Positions 12,801 through 22,721 of a stretch of 64,000 nt of DNA are shown here, piece after piece; position 1 is the stretch's first letter; each line of letters opens with the position of its first letter. This DNA is from Choanephora cucurbitarum (lineage: Eukaryota; Mucoromycota; Mucoromycetes; Mucorales; Choanephoraceae). The stretch is from positions 1 to 64,000 of the forward strand of contig JAIWNI010000047.1 of the NCBI GenBank assembly GCA_025331435.1, written 5' to 3'. Below the pieces are notes generated by a model. That model saw only the letters and a program-made list of their open reading frames with translations, did no database searches and was not told the origin of the DNA. The position numbers and the translations under genes are program-made.

Positions 12801-13773
12801 GAAGAAGCTCACAATCTGGGCATTGCACCTAAGCGATTTAAAGGTAATCTTTTTATAGAATGAACATACTTGTTATATACTTACTCAAGGTTTTGAAAGT
12901 CAATACCAAACGTAGCTCTTATCAGATTATGCTAGCATTGATTGATAAGCTTATTGAGGGTGATTTGGATCAACAGATGTTTGAGGAATATGTACGCTAT
13001 ATCTTTGGCCCTGATGCCTATATTGTCTTCACAATTGATAAGTTGGTGTTATCGATCGTTAGACAGGTAACAATAGATTGGCAGAAAGTTCAAGCCTGCG
13101 TATTCATCATGCTTGCTCCTTTTAGATTCACATCATCATCACAGACACACAATCTCAGGAGCTTTATGAGCTATTTAAGCAAGAAAACAAAGCTGAACAA
13201 ATGAATCAAGGCGATGTTGGCACTTATAGAGCCCGTGTTGCTGGTCTCATTGATGGCACTGAAAACACGTTTCAATTCGCGTTTGTAAGTCGCAGCTAGT
13301 ACAAAAAAAAAGACATTGAAATGTATTGATGGTATTATGAGTAGAAACTAAAAAGTCGAATATTGACTATCCGTCTTTTGAATGGACGCACTTTGGCACA
13401 ACAAGATCAATACGGCGGCTATGACGAATATGTAGCCAACTATATCAACTGGTCACAAGAGACAAAAGGAGTCGACCAGACATTACTCACACCGAGATTC
13501 TTGCAAAGAAACCTCAAAACAGATACCAGCCAGCAACCCAAAGATGTCACTGTCCATTCTGGCATGCAATACAAAATATGCAGAGACACTTATCATATGT
13601 TTTATATCATTGGTACAGAGGATGCCTTTGTACGCCAACAGAGGCCATCGCCAAGAACAGAATTAGATCAAGGTCGATGGGATCAGCGGTTAAATCGACA
13701 GTGGTCTTCTGAACAAGAAAGAGCAGAAGTCGAGCAAGCAGCAAAATTACTTTATTGTTTACCATCTGAATAA
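9890..13773 (+). CDS. SIN3: SIN3 transcriptional co-repressor scaffold
   Basis: Seven exons: 9890-10101, 10158-10563, 10632-10766, 10821-12843, 12900-13066, 13126-13284, 13345-13773; 1,176 residues. Nuclear scaffold that joins class I histone deacetylase to DNA-binding repressors. Seen in order: PAH1 (about 33-95, with [15 protein letters not shown]), PAH2 (162-235, [13 protein letters not shown]), PAH3 (279-345, [19 protein letters not shown]), the HDAC-interacting domain (370-500, [10 protein letters not shown] and later [14 protein letters not shown]), an Arg/Gly-rich then long Asp/Glu-rich disordered segment (about 670-820), and the conserved Sin3 C-terminal region (about 860-1176, including [14 protein letters not shown]). 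The protein is shorter than yeast Sin3 (about 1,500) because PAH1 begins only 32 residues after the start. It is convergent with EMG1; the coding ends are 34 nt apart. Confidence 0.95.
12256..12490 (+). repeat. Acidic low-complexity coding tract inside SIN3
   Basis: GAA/GAT/GAG-rich purine run encoding almost uninterrupted Asp and Glu, followed by an alanine/arginine-rich stretch. It lies between the HDAC-interacting domain and the Sin3 C-terminal domain. It keeps the reading frame and creates long but spurious antisense frames rich in Phe and Leu. Confidence 0.85.
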
Positions 13774-13807
13774 ATTGATTCTATTTTCTTTCTTTTATTA
13801 CTACTAT

Positions 13808-14646
13808 TTACAAAATACCCCAGATCTCTTCTACAGCACATACAATTTTGCCACAAGCAACAGAGGCAGATAATGAATAATCAGATATACTGATCTTTTC
13901 ATCTACATAAGCATCTGCAAAGTCATCTGTACCATGAGCCATAGAACCAACAGCCACAACGATATTCTTGTCTGCTGGAATTGAAGGCATGTATTCTGAG
14001 AGTTTGACGGTGGGTGCATCCCAAGAAAGAGCTATCAGGAGAAGTTAGATGTTTGTAAATCGAATATCATCTTTTTTCTTTCTTTACCAATTTTATGACT
14101 GTTGCTAGGCAAGTATTTCTCTACAGGATTTTCAATTACACGCAACAGTTTTTCGTTTCCGTTGACAGCACGGATACTGAGCTTGTGAAGTAATTGAACC
14201 ATTAAGCCTGCAAAACGCTTGAATGTTCTAGGAATACGAATATGTGGGTTGACTTCGATTAAGACGTTTTTGTGGGTATGAATATAGACTTGCAATAGAC
14301 CAGCTTTGTTGAGAGGGCTGTCCAATAAAGTCAACAAGCATTGGTGTGTAATATCAGGTCTAGCTTCATATGTCTCTCTGTTGTTCTTCTTCAAGATATG
14401 CAAGTGATCGTCTACGTTCAACAGCTGGTAATGACCCTCCTTGTTTTTGCCGATCTTTAAGGTTTCAAGTGTTGCTTCTTCTAGAATGACAATCAAGCGA
14501 CGAGCGTTTTCTTTCTCAATAGCTGTCTTGGGTACCTTGGGTGCTTGAGGTACCATGTGAACATCAACATTACGTGCAGTACCTACACGAATACGCTTGG
14601 CTTCACTTTCTGTGACATCTTCTTGTGGACGCTTTTCGTTTGACAT
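13808..14646 (-). CDS. EMG1: rRNA small-subunit pseudouridine methyltransferase Nep1/Emg1
   Basis: Two exons, 14088-14646 and 13808-14031 (GT-AG intron of 56 nt); 260 residues, close to yeast Emg1. SPOUT-fold enzyme that N1-methylates a hypermodified pseudouridine in 18S rRNA and is needed for small-subunit assembly in the nucleolus. Seen: a lysine/arginine-rich N-terminus (about 1-45); the core starting [35 protein letters not shown] and [15 protein letters not shown], both highly typical of the family; and a C-terminal knot region ([17 protein letters not shown]) with the SAM-loop glycine and the final [19 protein letters not shown]. It shares a short divergent promoter (191 nt) with the F-box/ankyrin gene and converges on SIN3. 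Confidence 0.96.
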
Positions 14647-14837
14647 TATAAATATTGAATTAAGGAAGAAAATTCAATAAAACACTGATTGAAGCATTTT
14701 TTCTTTTTTTTTTTGGCGCAAAGCCACTGAGTTGGGAGTGTCTTGTTTTATGCATTCAGATACAGCCATTGTCATGACTACAAAACTTTCGTTTGCTTTA
14801 TTTTTTTTTTCTTTTATTCTCTCTCTTTTTTTTTATC

Positions 14838-15587
14838 ATGTCTAAACGACAACGTCTTATGGACCAGGATTGGGGTATAAGCTCCTCTTCAGAAGATACC
14901 AGTAGCGACGAAGAAGAGGAGAAACCTGCTTTGCCACCGAGTGGACTGTTTCAATTACCCTTTGAGATACTTTCCAATATCTTTATTCTATCCTGTAATC
15001 CTCAGCTACCAGTCGCCTGTCGGTTTTTCTATAACCATCTTTATTATGCACCCAATACCACGAAGCTTGCCTTTCTTCTATACCGAGCACATCAAGACCC
15101 TCAACAAGCATTAGAGGATGGCATCAAATTCGCCTTCTTTGATATGGACTTACTGACACGATTTGATCGATTGATACAAACTGTCTCACTAAAAGACAAG
15201 AAGATACCCGCTCGCTTGTTTCTAGAAGAACCTAAAAGCACTCTAGAAGAGCGTGACAACATCATACTTGCCTTGTTAGAACGAGGGGCTTCCCCAAACC
15301 GACCCAAAGGCTTTCCTCTAATTAAGTCAGCTCAACTAGGTAGATTGGATCAAGTTAAACGATTAATAAGCTTTGGAGCAGATCCAGCTATTCGCAATAA
15401 CATGGCTTTAAGAGTATGTGCAGCAAGGAACAATCGAGAAATGGTAAACTACTTCTTGGATGAATTGAAAGTGAAACCAGACAGTGAGACATTAAAAGCA
15501 TGTGTCCAAAAGAACCTATGGGAAATGATTCAGGTGCTTGTCGATCATGGTGCTGTACCTGATATGTCCACCATTGATTTTACATAA
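14838..15587 (+). CDS. F-box-like and ankyrin-repeat protein
   Basis: Single exon. The ATG at 14838 is preferred over one 45 nt upstream because the upstream codons lie in the pyrimidine leader and would encode an artificial Phe/Leu stretch; this gives 249 residues. Seen: a serine/acidic N-terminus (SSSSEDTSSDEEEE), then an F-box-like helix pair (about 36-70, LFQLPFEILSNIFILSC), and from about 125 to the end three to four ankyrin-like repeats (ALLERGASPN, LISFGADPAIRN, VLVDHGAVPD). By family analogy such proteins are substrate adaptors of SCF ubiquitin ligases; the F-box assignment is by motif only and the ligand is unknown. It is divergent from EMG1. Confidence 0.75.
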   Translation: MSKRQRLMDQDWGISSSSEDTSSDEEEEKPALPPSGLFQLPFEILSNIFILSCNPQLPVACRFFYNHLYYAPNTTKLAFLLYRAHQDPQQALEDGIKFAFFDMDLLTRFDRLIQTVSLKDKKIPARLFLEEPKSTLEERDNIILALLERGASPNRPKGFPLIKSAQLGRLDQVKRLISFGADPAIRNNMALRVCAARNNREMVNYFLDELKVKPDSETLKACVQKNLWEMIQVLVDHGAVPDMSTIDFT

Positions 15588-15675
15588 AATGTAAATGTAT
15601 ATATGCATACATACTTAAATAGACTTCGTTATAGATTTGTACATAACCATTATAGCTAGGAAACAATAAAGAAAA

Positions 15676-15692
15676 CCCCCCCCCCTTTTTTT
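15676..15692. repeat. Homopolymer junction C10-T7
   Basis: A run of ten C followed by seven T in the 222-nt gap between the F-box/ankyrin gene and the secreted protein gene. Such runs are prone to sequencing error and slippage. No function is assigned. Confidence 0.6.
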
Positions 15693-15806
15693 GTATATCA
15701 CAATCTATATGGACTACTGGTAATACAGAATAATGATAGTCTTTTTCTGTATTCTCTTTGTCTTGATTTTCCTTCTTCTTTCTCTCTTTTATACATTCTT
15801 TTCCAT

Positions 15807-16295
15807 ATGATGAGCAAGAGTCTATTGTCATTCTTTTTTGCCTTCCTGTTGCTACCCTTTTGCTTTGCTCAGCTTGGTACACAAATCTATTTTCCAAATT
15901 CAAACGATACTGTGAAGCCTGGACAAAAAATTGACATTGCCTATGGTTACCAAAATATGGGTAATGGTACTTACAAAGTCGATATCGATGTCTGGCAAGA
16001 TAGCGCTCGCTCTATTCTAGCTGAGAACATTGCTCAAAATGTATCAGTGACACCAGGCAATTCAACAGGCACTCGACTTGATTTTTACCTCAACAATACA
16101 TATGGATGGACGGTACCTCATGGATTAAACAGTACTGTCTATTTGACTGTAACCGCTAAGGCTGATCTGGCTTCTTCATTACATCTTAGCATGCAATCCC
16201 GAGGAATCATGCTACATGTCAATAATGCCCATATTACTGTTCCTCACTCCCTCTGGCTCTTTGCATCCATAATTGCTCTGTCTATTGTAATTTGA
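15807..16295 (+). CDS. Small secreted, probably GPI-anchored cell-surface protein
   Basis: Single exon, 162 residues (two ATG codons in tandem at 15807 and 15810). Seen: an N-terminal signal peptide (LLSFFFAFLLLPFCFAQ, cleavage likely near residue 22), an ectodomain of about 115 residues predicted beta-rich with six N-glycosylation sequons (NDT, NGT, NVS, NST, NNT, NST), no cysteine after the signal peptide, and a C-terminal hydrophobic tail (LWLFASIIALSIVI) without charged residues after it, the layout of a GPI-attachment signal. The segment after cleavage (IYFPNSNDTVKPGQ) recalls the Ig-like N-domain of fungal Ser/Thr-rich GPI-anchored wall proteins; that match is by eye. Role in the wall is inference. 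Confidence 0.75.
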   Translation: MMSKSLLSFFFAFLLLPFCFAQLGTQIYFPNSNDTVKPGQKIDIAYGYQNMGNGTYKVDIDVWQDSARSILAENIAQNVSVTPGNSTGTRLDFYLNNTYGWTVPHGLNSTVYLTVTAKADLASSLHLSMQSRGIMLHVNNAHITVPHSLWLFASIIALSIVI

Positions 16296-19200
16296 AGCTC
16301 ATTTATTCCACCCTCTCTCTTGCTCTTTAAAAAAATAGTTATTGTGATATAAATATAGTTACACCATGACATGCTTTCAGTTTGTATTCCTATTACTATT
16401 AAATCACATGTTATTATTGTTCATACAGAAAGGCTTGTTACTTTGTGCTTGTTGCGTCTTATGAGATTCCCTTAATGGAAAACTATATCACTCATGAAGT
16501 AATGCCAAGCAGATATGATTGGAGTAGTTAGTTGAAAAATGGAAGTTTATAGTAAAAGGTATATTTGCAGCTTTATTTAGTGAAACTTGAATGTAACAAT
16601 AGCTTTGGATTGTATTTACCCACTGTGTCTCCCAAATGAACACAGTGTTTTTTTCTTGTTCTGTACTGTATTAGCATTTGAGTTTATTCATGACCGACCC
16701 GCTTGCTTTGTATTCAATTGTTCTAGCCAAAATTCTGTTATCAAAAACGCTTATTCTATTCCAAAAAAGGATCGACTGTCCTCTATGGTTGAATTTATTC
16801 AAGCTGATTTGCATACGAACTATTCTATAACAGCTATCTCATGAGGTCATTTATTTCAGTCCAACTGAATTTTCAAGCCTCAGTCGTGTTTAGCCGTATT
16901 CTAGACTATTATTTGTCTTGCTCAAGCTTTCGCTAAAAATCTTTTTTAAGGTTTTGATCTATTTATATGGTGCGAGATATGTGTTACACTAAAAAAGCAA
17001 GTCTAAAAATTGCAGATCTTATAGAGTGCCTTCAGGATATACAGCGTGAGTGACATGCATCCTTGACTTTCCTTCTACTTCAGTCTACCTACTAGTTGAT
17101 TAAAAGTGACAGCCTGTTTTCGAAAAAAAAAAAAGAAGCAGAATGCACTACTTTTTCAGTGTACTCTATTTCGCTCAATCAAAACGCCTGATGTTTTAAG
17201 GGATGTCGGTTATATTCTGTATCTCTCTTAGTCTGTTGTTTGGTTTGAATAGTGATCACCATATGTTATTTTAATGTTAAGAATCTTTCCCGGATAGCAG
17301 CAGCACATTTTTTTCTAAGCATTAACCATGAGCTATTTTTCTTCTCCAATTATCTATGTTTTGTTTCACTCACCCTTCTGGAAACAATCATGAAGTTGTT
17401 TTACTTGTCCAAAAAAAGGAATGAAGAAGGTTGTCCACATGTAAGGATCTAAAAAATAGAAGGAAAGCGGAACTCGAACATCTCTGCATAGTTTCAGGAA
17501 CAGTAGCTCGACCCATAATGATCTACTCTTCAACAGAATAAGCTTGTTTGGTACACCTTATTGACTTGAAGATATATTGGATCATTTTTCTTGTTGCTGT
17601 GGCAAGAATTATAGATTCGAATGCATAAATTCACATTGGTGTTGAAAGGTAAGTCAAATGACAAAAAAAGTTTTACTTATTCATATGGAGGGTGATGTTT
17701 GATAATTAGTTAAAGAGATCAAGCCTTCAAAGAAACAGCATCAGTATTTCGGCACACATGATAAATCAGAACTTTTCTTACTATAGAATGCGTGTCATCA
17801 ACGCTTTTCACATTCGCCTATTCCTCTGGGAAGTAGAGTTTAGCTTCGAGGCTGTAATGACATCTTGCTTTCAAGTTGTTTAATCTCTTCGTTTTACTTT
17901 GTTTACCACTTGCCAAGATGAGAGCAATAGCTTTACTTTGTACATGTAGATCGTATTAACTCTTTGTATCTTCTGGCTTAGTTAGTCCGTACAAGCAAGG
18001 TAGCCTCACTTTTTGTCAAACTTCTGAGTATGGATGCGCAATCCACTAATCTTTAAAAACATTTTTACAAATGAGAACAAAGCTTTTATTTTCTAGAGCT
18101 TTTATCTACGTAATATCAGGGATCTTTTTCTCATTCTCACTCTCATTCTATAGACACCTTGCTGCCATTTGGTGAATGCATACTGTGCTCACTTTTCTCA
18201 AAACAACCAGCAGTAATAATCCTTGCCAATCTGAAAGGTTGAATTGCATGACTGAGCAGTGTACATGCTAGGAAGAAAGACAAACATCCATAGAAAAGCA
18301 TGTGTTGCTTCTCCAGTCTTTGTTTGAGAAATATTGACGTCTTGTCATGCTCAAGTTGAAGCAGACAAGCTTTGATTCCCGACCAAACCAAGTTCGGTGC
18401 GTCTAAAAGTAAACGTTTAAATCGATGCTTTTTAAAGCCCAATATGAGGCTGTCTTGTAAATAGACATTTTTGCTACCTTTTGTCACATAGAGAATAAAA
18501 AAGAGAGAGGTCGTCACATCTTAAGAGAAAGGGCTCAATGATTATGAAGTCTCAAGGACAACAAGTGTCAATGCACATGTGAAGAAGTGAAATTGCATGT
18601 GTACTTATGTATAGTTCCGCTTCCTGACGTGGCGACAGAAACAGGTTGTTGTTTCGGTTACTAGAATGGCGTATCTTTATTGATCAGGTAAGCAATAACA
18701 TGGGCGGGTGCTAAAATAATAAAAAACGTTTATTTTAATCTTCCAGACCTATCATTGGAACTGCATACTATTTCTAGATATCGATTGCATCAAAGCAACT
18801 GATGGCTTGGAAAGCATTCGAATTTGCTACTTTAATCGTCTAGAATACATATACTGTTACAGAAAAATTGCTAAAGTTTGAAGCTTCAATTTGCTTCTAG
18901 TGCCTGACTAATCTGAATCAAGCTGCACAATGGAAGAAAGAAGAACACATAGATGCGTTACCTAAAGAACTCAGCTGATAACAGACACGCTAAATAAAAG
19001 GCATGTCGACAAATGAAAGAAAGTAGCAAACGCTTGCTTTGGAATATGACAAAAGTTTTTCGTCCGTCAAACACTTGAAGCTTTTCATGTCTTCCAATGG
19101 TTTTGTCGTAATCTGCTTCGCGTATCCTATCTGTGCGGAAAACGTCGTCAGTGAAACACTTTTAACGTTGGCATATTCCTTTGTTCAAATGCTAGCTCGT

Positions 19201-21322
19201 TCTTTGTTTTGATCATTTTACTTATTGTACTAAACATATCAGATTATTCTCACTAGTTGCAGGAACTAAAGTACTTAGTGTGATTAAGCAAGCCTTCCTG
19301 ACATTGCGTGATACCTTCGACATATTCAAACTGAGATCAGTGAAAACATCAACTACCGATTAGTAACACTGCTTTGTATGCTCGTCTATGGCATTATATG
19401 ATCTCCTCTTTAGAAATCTGTTGGCTGTGAGGCTAAATGAGTCGCGAGACGCAAACACATAGATTTCGACCATCAAGGGTCTTGTTTTTGTCTTTTCTTT
19501 GTATACCACTAAAGAGAGCTGTTTTCAATCGTTGCTGTCACCATCTTCTTGTTTTGGCTTTCTATGACATCTATGATCTCGTGGCACTAGCTTTTCAACT
19601 GACCGATATACATTTGATGTCTATTTACTCTACAGCGCCATCCAAGACTTTCGTTAGCAAATTGCCAGTACAACGATGAATTAAAGAAATGCATGTTTAC
19701 CAACTTAAAAGTTCTGAAATATTGGGAGCTTTCCTGCTTGACATTATCTGTCAAAAAGAAAAAGATTCTGTCAATAAATTACCTTTGTACCTTGAGAATA
19801 TAGATATTCCTTATTGCCTTAGAAGGGCAAAATGCTAATCTTTTTTTTTTACTTAATTGTTCTTGTGTGAGCACCTTCAATAGTAACTTACTTAATCACA
19901 AATATATCCACAACAGCTTTAAGTAAATTGAAATTGCCCTAGTACACAAGAAAAAAAAAGGAGGCAAAAAGGCGTCGGTAAACAGTTGGAGTCAGTCGTA
20001 TCAAGAAGAAAAAGATAGAAGTCGAGACAGACTGACATAGATATAATCAGAAAAAGAAATACTTTTCAAATGCCAAAATAATTGCAAACCGCATCTTTTG
20101 AGCTCGTTATATCAACATTTTAGATTGGCTCATCATTGAACAAAATATAGCAGTTCATATGCTTTCGAGATCATTTGCAATTGTGCGCATTTGTTCTGAG
20201 CTTAAAGATAGTCCTTCCTGCTGAAATCAAGCAACATAGAGTCAGCAGTTCTGTTGGTCTTATCAATGCAATTTTGAGTCGTTTGCAAGGTTAAAGAAGT
20301 TGATTTTTAAGATGGCTGGAGCTAAGTCACCTGCAACTCTTCAAAAAAAAATATTAGGATATCGACCGATTTTGTTATTGTTTCTTTGGAATAGAACATA
20401 AGTTGTCGTTTAAAACTCTTATATTGTTTTGTTTATCTCTTTGATACATATGCGATTTTCTTTTGTATGTACCTAAACTAGGAGTCGAATTTTTTTTGAT
20501 TACCTTTTTGCTCTTGCAGTAACAATTCACAATGAGAGTTTAGGAGCCGACACTAAAGTCGCAAATTTCAATGTTCATCAAATTATCAATCTAGAAGATC
20601 TAGCATTAGATTCTTCGTTGTAAGACTCACAACGAAAGGCACAAGTTTTTTTTATCTTGATGACTACCCCCTTTTTGCATTATGATTGAAGCAGGTAAAT
20701 ACAGGTAAAGCAGAATTATATGCTGAGATAATAACACACAAAACACGAGACTAAAAAATATGATAAAGTTAATGCTTTCAAATCAAAAGAAAGTCATCTT
20801 CATGGCTATCGACCTCAGTCCTAGCAAGATTATCAATCGAAAATATGAGTATGTGCGCCTCCTTTCCTGCCCGCTTGAACTCAATTCTGGCGAATAGCTC
20901 CTGGTCTGTGGTTGAAAGCAAAGTAAGAGGAAACACTTTTAAAGGGAAAAGCTTTGACTTTGAGAATGATCAATGCTTGGAATGATGTCTAACCAATAGA
21001 TCTTTGTTGATCTTGTGTTATCTTCTGCTCAAGATTGCTTGCAAACTTGAATAAAGAGCTCCTCTAAAACTTTACAGCTGTACAGTTTTTCTTCCTTGCT
21101 GATGCCATTGAATTCTTTGGTAGTGCAATCTTCTCTCAGTATTTAGTCTATTTCTGGAAATGGTACATCCTAAAATCAAATAACAATGTATCACAACACA
21201 AATTAATTCGGCCAATCAATTTTGAAAGGTCGCTGTAGGCTCATTAGTCACTCGGTCAGTGAGTGTAACCAAAAAGTTAAGTATTATTGTTCATATGCTA
21301 AGAAAAACGAGTTAAAACATGC
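16296..21322. other. Five-kilobase AT-rich gene desert
   Basis: No frame here has both an ATG and recognisable protein content. The longest, 18143-18517 on the minus strand (124 codons), opens with GTG and has no family match; 16587-16844 and 19437-19679 on the plus strand are short and compositionally random. I saw no tRNA-like A/B box pair, terminal repeat or tandem array. It may be decayed transposon sequence, but nothing identifies it. Confidence 0.55.
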
Positions 21323-21330
21323 TATAAAAA
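21323..21330 (+). promoter_or_regulatory. TATA box of the KEEP-repeat gene
   Basis: TATAAAAA 71-78 nt upstream of the ATG at 21401. It is followed by a nearly pure CT tract (about 21343-21390) that forms the leader. Confidence 0.55.
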
Positions 21331-21400
21331 TGAGCTTATTTTCTCTTTTTCTCTCTCTCTTTTTTTTCTTTTTCTTTTCCTTTAATTTTCAATACTAGCA

Positions 21401-22721
21401 ATGGCTAAAAAAGGTGGTAACAAGAAAAAGAACGCTGCTCGTAGAGCTCAACAAAAGAAAGACAATAGCCCTGCTGCCATCAACAATAAGCAGGTGTCAA
21501 GCAACGAAATCATCGAACAACCCACAGCTAAAGGCGACGCTCTCGAAGAACCTGTTCAATCAGAGATCAAGTCTGAGCCAACTACAATAGAAATTGAAGA
21601 TAAAAAAATTGTTGTTGAAAAGTCAATCTTGCCCGAAACTATTGAATTGACTCAAGTAGAACCCATTCCTGAAGAGAAAAAGCAGGAGTCGCCTGTTTTG
21701 GCTGCTGTTGAGATAGAAGTCCCATCTCCTGTCAATGCCAAAGAGACTGTCAAAGAACCTTTGTTGCAAGAAAAGGAATCATCAGAGGAAGTTGTCATCC
21801 TTGTCTCTAAGGACGAAAATGGAAATGCCGAGGAGGTGGATCAACAAGTTGACGAAACACCAAAAGAAGAAATCCAGACAAACGAAACTAAGGCTACTGA
21901 GCTTGAAAAGGAGATTAAAGCAGAGGCCACAGAAGCTATCCCCCAGACCAAGTCGGCTGAAACTTCAAACCTTAAAAATGAAACAGTAAAGGAAGTGCCC
22001 GAGTCTGGATCAGTTAACCAAAATCAGACTAAGATTGAGGAGCCCAAGGCTGAAGAGTCCAAGGTTGAAGAACCTAAGATTGAAGAACCTAAGACCGAAG
22101 AACCTAAGATTGAAGAACCTAAGACCGAAGAATCCAAGGTCGAAGAGTCCAAGGTCGAAGAGTCCAAGGCTGAAGAACCCAAGGCTGAAGAACCCAAGGC
22201 TGAAGAACCCAAGGTTGAAGAACCCAAGTCTGAAGCAATCAAGCAAGAGGAGTCTAAGGTAGAAGAACCTAAGCAACAAGAAGTTGTTTCTTCAGCCTCA
22301 GACAATCAAAAGCTTGATAGAGCTGTTGCAGAAAAGAGCCAAATCGAATCTACAACTGAAACTATCAACTCACAGGGTAGCTCCACTGAAGCCTACACTG
22401 AGGCTACTACAATCAATGAAGAACAAACAGTCGATAAAGTTTCTAGCTTGAAAAAGACCAACTTGAAGAAGCAAAAGAGTCTCGCTAAGAGAAAGTCGCA
22501 GATCATTGGCCTCTTCAAGCGTGAAAAGGTATGACAGGGAAAAAAAACTCTAGTACTGTGCATTAGTTGACCTTAGTCCATTTTTCATTTAGAACTCTAA
22601 GGAAGCCAAAGCCTTGCCTGCAATTGAAGAAGTCAAGAGCTCTGAAAAGACACTAAAGAAGCGCAAGTCTTGGATGTTCTGGAAATCATCCACACCTGCT
22701 GCTGCTATCCAACAAAAATAA
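21401..22721 (+). CDS. Lys/Glu/Pro repeat protein, function unknown
   Basis: Two exons, 21401-22528 and 22593-22721 (GT-AG intron of 64 nt, phase 0); 418 residues. Seen: a strongly basic N-terminus (KKGGNKKKNAARRAQQKK), a long acidic, Val/Glu-rich disordered middle, an array of EEPK/EESK pentapeptide-like units at about residues 212-290, then a basic C-terminus with KKTNLKKQKSLAKRKSQ and, after the intron, KKRKSWMFWKSS. No signal peptide or membrane span. The basic ends flanking an acidic repeat could bind membranes or nucleic acid; no family is recognised. It has a TATA box and CT leader, so it is likely well expressed. Confidence 0.8.
22036..22275 (+). repeat. In-frame minisatellite encoding EEPK/EESK units
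   Basis: About fifteen imperfect 15-nt units of the form GAAGAACCTAAGrnn, encoding E-E-(P/S)-K-(A/V/I/T/S). The period is a multiple of three, so unit gain or loss keeps the frame. It produces long antisense frames rich in Leu/Phe or Ser that are not genes. Confidence 0.9.

Noticed and set aside
18143..18517. Minus-strand open frame of 124 codons
   Set aside because: Starts with GTG, has no in-frame ATG near its beginning and no recognisable domain.
22010..22305. Minus-strand Leu/Phe- and Ser/Leu-repeat frames
   Set aside because: Mirror of the EEPK minisatellite on the coding strand.
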